A program made the position numbers and the translations under genes. The notes under the pieces were generated by a model. The model was given only the letters and a program-made list of their open reading frames with translations. It was not told the DNA's origin and searched no databases. A stretch of DNA of 9,567 nt from Alphaproteobacteria bacterium (GTDB lineage: Bacteria > Pseudomonadota > Alphaproteobacteria > Rhizobiales > Hyphomicrobiaceae), in assembly GCA_022600335.1 (NCBI GenBank), contig JAHZKN010000176.1:1-9567 (forward strand). The letters are read 5' to 3'. Of the stretch, positions 6,656-9,567 are shown piece by piece. Each line of letters starts with the position of its first letter. Position 1 is the first letter of the stretch.

Positions 6656-6668
6656 CGTGTTCATGTGC

Positions 6669-6692
6669 TTAGGGCGCATAAATGCGCCCTAA
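6669..6692. terminator. Strong hairpin palindrome after gshA (possible terminator without a U-tract)
   Basis: Eleven-base perfect arms TTAGGGCGCAT (6669-6679) and ATGCGCCCTAA (6682-6692) are separated by two bases. It lies 14 bases beyond the gshA stop codon, where a terminator is expected, but neither strand shows a T-run after it. It may stabilise the 3' end or act in a rho-dependent manner; a protein-binding palindrome serving the downstream small gene is the alternative. Confidence 0.5.
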
Positions 6693-6925
6693 CGCTGCCA
6701 ACGGACCCTGATTTAACACCCAAACCGCCAGCATTGGGCGGCGTAATTCAGCAAAATCAAAGCCGATCCGCTCTTCATGTCGCAATTGCCTTGACGCGTC
6801 CTTCAGGCCGCGTTCATCTGAAGGCGCGTAAAACTGATGCAGTGGGTCATGTGTGGTCCGGGCCGCGGGGCTCTTTCGACGGGCACATGAGGAGAAAATA
6901 CTTGGTTTTTCAGAGGAAATCCGCG

Positions 6926-7117
6926 ATGCGGCTGGCTTTGCTCACATTCTTTTTAGGTCTTGCTGGTGCGACATACACCATTGGTGATTTCGCTCAGGCG
7001 GGAAGTTGCGCGCATTGCTATAAGCTTGAATCGAAGTGTCGGCGTGAATCCAATGGACAGGCCAATTGTGACGCCATTGTTACTCAATGCCTGCGCCAAT
7101 GTCGCAAGAGCGGCTAA
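6926..7117 (+). CDS. Small secreted six-cysteine protein of unknown function
   Basis: I do not recognise the family. The 63-residue product begins with a signal peptide (MRLALLTFFLGLAGATY and on), with a probable cut after FAQA at 25, leaving a mature peptide of about 38 residues with six cysteines at 28, 31, 38, 48, 55 and 59: C-x2-C-x6-C-x9-C-x6-C-x3-C. The mature part is basic (several Arg and Lys) and ends in RQCRKSG. Six cysteines suggest three disulfides in the periplasm or outside the cell; metal binding through CAHC is the alternative. ATG 6926 was chosen for the AGAGGAAA about seven bases upstream and because it starts at the signal peptide. The frame is open back to ATG 6665, and TTG 6902 (with AGGAG upstream) is another possible start, but residues before 6887 do not look protein-like. 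It is downstream of gshA and convergent with lutC. Confidence 0.68.
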   Translation: MRLALLTFFLGLAGATYTIGDFAQAGSCAHCYKLESKCRRESNGQANCDAIVTQCLRQCRKSG

Positions 7118-7206
7118 CGGCTCACACAGTTTTTCCCATCTTTGACGGTCATCACTCCTATTCGCCGCCGCGTGGCTCAGGTGTCATCTTGCTTTGCGTC
7201 TAACGC

Positions 7207-7842
7207 TCAGTAGAGGATCACGCCCAGTGTGTGTGGTCCATGCGCGCCGTGGATAATTTTTCCGCCAATGTCAGCTGTGCGTGAGGCGCTTGTTATGATG
7301 TTGACCGCGCGTGGCATGCGGCGTCCCCCTTCGGTGTTGTGCGGGATGTCTGTCATGGCCTGTGTGAGATTCGCCACGATATCGCGTTGGTCAACAGCGA
7401 GGAACAAGACGTCGGGCAAGAACGCGAGCGATGTTGGTTGTTCTGGGCTGGCGGCTAAAACCAACGCGCCGCAGTCCGCGATGCCGGCGACCGCACGGCT
7501 GATACCGACCCGGTCTCCAGTCTCGCACAGTCCATATTTCGGTTTGAGAGTCGGTGCTGCTTGCCAGTTCAAGGTTTGCAAGATGGGCTCTGGGGCGATC
7601 CGCACGCTGTGGTGTTCAGCCTGTGGTTGGTTAAGCCATGCTGCGACCTGTGCGGGAATGGCCGCCGGGTCCGTAACGGTTGCGACCGCAGTGCCGTTGT
7701 TGCGCAAACACTGAACAAACAACGCGTAGAGCTCGGAGGGAGTTTTTTGCAAAACGTTGAGCGGAGCGGACGGCACGGAATTGTGTTCTTTCCCATCACG
7801 GCAAGCAGCGGTGACACGCGCAAGAATGGCGGTACGACTCAT
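7207..7842 (-). CDS. lutC: Lactate utilization protein LutC (LUD domain)
   Basis: LutC is the third subunit of the LutABC complex, which oxidises L-lactate to pyruvate in Bacillus subtilis and other bacteria. The 211-residue protein is a single LUD domain with the family hallmarks: KYGLCETGDRVGISRAVAGI spanning 102-121, ADCGALVLAASPEQ at 122-135, and the C-terminal SRTADIGGKIIHGAHGPH at 187-204 before TLGVILY. The usual GPSRTAD is TSASRTAD here. Its ATG (7842-7840) overlaps the lutB stop TGA (7841-7839) as ATGA, and GGGAGA lies about five bases upstream, so translation is probably coupled to lutB. The frame extends upstream inside lutB to 8157, but this part is antisense to no gene and only a shadow of lutB. 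It is the last gene of the operon; no clear terminator was found in the 89 bp before the convergent small gene. Confidence 0.93.
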   Translation of the reverse strand: MSRTAILARVTAACRDGKEHNSVPSAPLNVLQKTPSELYALFVQCLRNNGTAVATVTDPAAIPAQVAAWLNQPQAEHHSVRIAPEPILQTLNWQAAPTLKPKYGLCETGDRVGISRAVAGIADCGALVLAASPEQPTSLAFLPDVLFLAVDQRDIVANLTQAMTDIPHNTEGGRRMPRAVNIITSASRTADIGGKIIHGAHGPHTLGVILY

Positions 7843-9254
7843 GGTGTCTCCCGCCTGTTTCTCTCGCGCCACTGATGCTGGAAGGTTTTGCCTTGGCTTG
7901 ACGGAAAGTCGCGATGTTGGGTCCAGCCGCCGACAAATGGCAACGCGCGATGCGCACCTTTTGAACGATGCAGGAACCTTGCCACTGCCTTTGCCCAAAC
8001 GGCATACAAGTTTGGGTGGCGTGCCAACCACACCCAAAGTGAGATTGCGAATTTGTAAAGGGACGTATGTTGTTGCGCGAAATCCGCCGCGCGCCATTGG
8101 CGGAGCAATTTGGGCAACGGAATTTTGACCGGGCACACGTCTTCGCAGCGACCACACAAAGTCGACGCTAACGGCAAATCACGCGCTTGATCAATGCCAA
8201 GCAGCCCAGGGTTCAGTGCGGCTCCAATTGGGCCTGGATACACCCAGCCATACGCATGTCCACCTACATTTGAATAGACTGGGCAGTGATTGAGACAGGC
8301 GCCGCAGCGAATGCAGGATAGCACCTCGCGGGCATCGCTGGCTAAGAGTTCCGAGCGACCATTGTCAACAATCACAATATGACACGCATCTGGTCCGTCG
8401 AGGTCGTCTGGTTGTTTGGGACCGGTGAACAAAGACGTGTACGCGGTCATGGTTTGGCCTGTCGCCGAGCGCGCCAACAATTGCAGCAAAACGCTTGTTT
8501 CAGCCAACGTTGGCACGATCTTATCAATGGCAGCGATGATGATGTGCACCTTGGGCAAGGTGGCGCATAAGTCGCCATTGCCTTCGTTGGTGACGACAAC
8601 GGCAGAGCCAGTTTCTGCAATGAGAAAATTTGCGCCTGTGATGCCGACATCGGCGGTGAGAAAGGTTTGTCTAAGAACCTGGCGCGCTTCGCCGACAATA
8701 TCTTCTGGCGTATTGAGCGGGCGTTGGGGATCGAGATTGTGATGGTACGCAAGAAAGCTGTCGCGGGCTTGGGTTTCATTGAGGTGGATGGCTGGCGCAA
8801 TAATATGACTTGGCGTCTCTCCACGCATCTGGATGAGATATTCGCCTAAGTCGGTTTCGAAAACTTGAAAGCCAGCCGCGTGCAAGTGATCGTTGAGGCC
8901 AACTTCCTCGCTGACCATGGATTTTCCCTTGGCAATTACTTTTGCGCTGGCTGCGGTGCAGATCTCCTCGATAATGCGGCAAGCGTCACCTGCCGTTTCT
9001 GCCCAATGTAGCGTGCTTCCAGACTCTTTCGCAGCGCGTTCGAACGCCAGCAGGTGCGCGTCCAAGGCCTGGAACGTTGCCTGTCGGATGTGGCGTCCTT
9101 GTTCGCGCAACGCTTCGAACTCAGGGCAGTTTGCAACTGCGTCGGCGCGGCGGGCCACGAACCCGGTGGCCAAACCGTCAAGCGCTGTTTGCAACGCCTC
9201 ATCTTTAGCTGCTGCTGCTGCGGCACGTCGAAAATTCTGTGTCTCTGGCTGCAT
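7839..9254 (-). CDS. lutB: Lactate utilization iron-sulfur protein LutB
   Basis: LutB is the iron-sulfur subunit of the LutABC L-lactate oxidation complex. The 471 residues match the family length. An N-terminal LUD domain (about 70-300) carries IAKGKSMVSEEVGLN at 107-121, TADVGITGANFLIAETGS at 200-217 and NEGNGD at 223-228. A 4Fe-4S dicluster region follows with CIRCGACLNHCP at 314-325 (C-x2-C-x2-C-x3-CP) and CGRCEDVCPVKIP at 367-379. The C-terminal 70 residues contain an aromatic hydrophobic stretch (about 399-410) and end in a basic tail. ATG 9254 is the only ATG, GTG or TTG between the in-frame stop at 9339-9341 and the homologous region, but its upstream sequence has no good Shine-Dalgarno (GAGAAG is about 13 bases away). 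lutA ends 94 bp upstream; lutC overlaps downstream. Confidence 0.96.
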   Translation of the reverse strand: MQPETQNFRRAAAAAAKDEALQTALDGLATGFVARRADAVANCPEFEALREQGRHIRQATFQALDAHLLAFERAAKESGSTLHWAETAGDACRIIEEICTAASAKVIAKGKSMVSEEVGLNDHLHAAGFQVFETDLGEYLIQMRGETPSHIIAPAIHLNETQARDSFLAYHHNLDPQRPLNTPEDIVGEARQVLRQTFLTADVGITGANFLIAETGSAVVVTNEGNGDLCATLPKVHIIIAAIDKIVPTLAETSVLLQLLARSATGQTMTAYTSLFTGPKQPDDLDGPDACHIVIVDNGRSELLASDAREVLSCIRCGACLNHCPVYSNVGGHAYGWVYPGPIGAALNPGLLGIDQARDLPLASTLCGRCEDVCPVKIPLPKLLRQWRAADFAQQHTSLYKFAISLWVWLARHPNLYAVWAKAVARFLHRSKGAHRALPFVGGWTQHRDFPSSQGKTFQHQWRERNRRETP

Positions 9255-9313
9255 CGGGGTGGGCGGTTTCTTCTCGAGGAGGATAGGGTCCGTGGGGAGC
9301 CGACGGGCATCAT

Positions 9314-9327
9314 TGGCGGTAACGCCA
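9314..9327. repeat. Short inverted repeat in the lutA-lutB gap
   Basis: TGGCG (9314-9318) and CGCCA (9323-9327) flank GTAA in the 94-bp gap between lutA and lutB. Such a hairpin could mark mRNA processing between the cistrons, but five-base arms can easily arise by chance. Confidence 0.2.
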
Positions 9328-9348
9328 TTGCCGCGAACTTAGACTGAA

Positions 9349-9567
9349 CTATTTGCCGACACCAATTGCTGGCTCCTTGAGATCACCTGAGAGGATTTCG
9401 GCGATGTGCCGACAGGCAATTGGGTTGTTTCCGCGTCTGAGTTTGCCGGCGATGTTGAGCAGGCACCCCAATTCGCATCCTGTCACAAGGTCTGGTTTAT
9501 TTTCTTCAAGAGCGCGGCATTTTTTTGTGACCATGGCATTGGAGATCTCGGGGTAGGCGACTGAAAA
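9349..9567 (-). CDS. lutA: Lactate utilization protein LutA, C-terminal fragment (CCG-domain Fe-S protein)
   Basis: Only the last 72 codons and the TAG stop (9351-9349) are in the window; the gene begins beyond the right edge. The fragment opens with FSVAYPEISNAM, the stretch that follows the CCG-type cysteine motif in LutA/GlcF-like proteins, and continues with LVTGCELGCLLNIAGKL and RHIAEILSG, both characteristic of the family's C-terminus. LutA is a cysteine-rich-domain subunit of the L-lactate oxidation complex, binding iron-sulfur clusters through CCG motifs. In family members the second half commonly reads GDLGCLLN; here it is GCELGCLLN, with one extra Cys. It is the first of the three lut genes in transcription order, and the operon promoter is outside the window. 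Confidence 0.92.
   Translation of the reverse strand, partial: FSVAYPEISNAMVTKKCRALEENKPDLVTGCELGCLLNIAGKLRRGNNPIACRHIAEILSGDLKEPAIGVGK

Noticed and set aside
6665..6925. N-terminal extension of the cysteine-rich protein to ATG 6665
   Set aside because: The extension does not look like protein sequence, overlaps the hairpin at 6669-6692, and would bury the signal peptide in the middle of the protein.
7843..8157. Upstream extension of the lutC frame to an ATG at 8157
   Set aside because: It lies wholly within lutB in another frame; LUD homology starts after ATG 7842, which has a good ribosome binding site and the ATGA overlap.
1..9567. CRISPR array, insertion sequence, tRNA or phage genes
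   Set aside because: I saw no regularly spaced repeats, transposase or integrase motifs, tRNA cloverleaf or phage-like proteins anywhere in the window.

Overview
The window looks like chromosomal DNA of an alphaproteobacterium, most likely in or near the Hyphomicrobiales (Rhizobiales). The best evidence is a TrcR/DUF1013 protein (a family known essentially only from Alphaproteobacteria), a plant-type GshA glutamate-cysteine ligase directly downstream of rsmE, and a nearby ubiA. Base composition is moderate, slightly more than half GC by eye. No transposase, integrase, phage gene, CRISPR array, tRNA or rRNA was seen. I regard this as an ordinary housekeeping and metabolic region. I see no convincing new multi-gene system; the least explained parts are two small exported proteins and a few inverted repeats.

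Layout. 1-1284 (minus): a MaoC-type hydratase followed by ribF, whose 3' end runs off the left edge. 1285-1598: divergent control region with a sigma70-like promoter for trcR and a 24-bp imperfect inverted repeat. 1599-2408 (plus): trcR. 2478-3434 (minus): ubiA, convergent with trcR. 3435-3744: second divergent region. 3745-4230 (plus): a signal-peptide-bearing, very lysine-rich, histone H1-like protein of unknown function, closed by a clear rho-independent terminator at 4258-4300. 4370-5119 and 5273-6655 (plus): rsmE and gshA. 6669-6692: a strong hairpin palindrome. 6926-7117 (plus): a 63-residue secreted six-cysteine protein of unknown function. 7207-9567 (minus): the lutABC operon in the order lutA (only its C-terminal 72 codons are in the window), lutB, lutC, with lutB and lutC overlapping through ATGA.

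How the genes fit together. RibF makes FMN and FAD, UbiA makes the ubiquinone precursor, and LutABC is an iron-sulfur L-lactate oxidation complex that feeds electrons to the respiratory chain. GshA starts glutathione synthesis, RsmE modifies 16S rRNA, and TrcR is a cell-cycle transcription factor. These share a general respiratory and redox theme, but apart from lutABC (one operon) and maoC-ribF (co-directional) nothing in the sequence shows that they are functionally linked.
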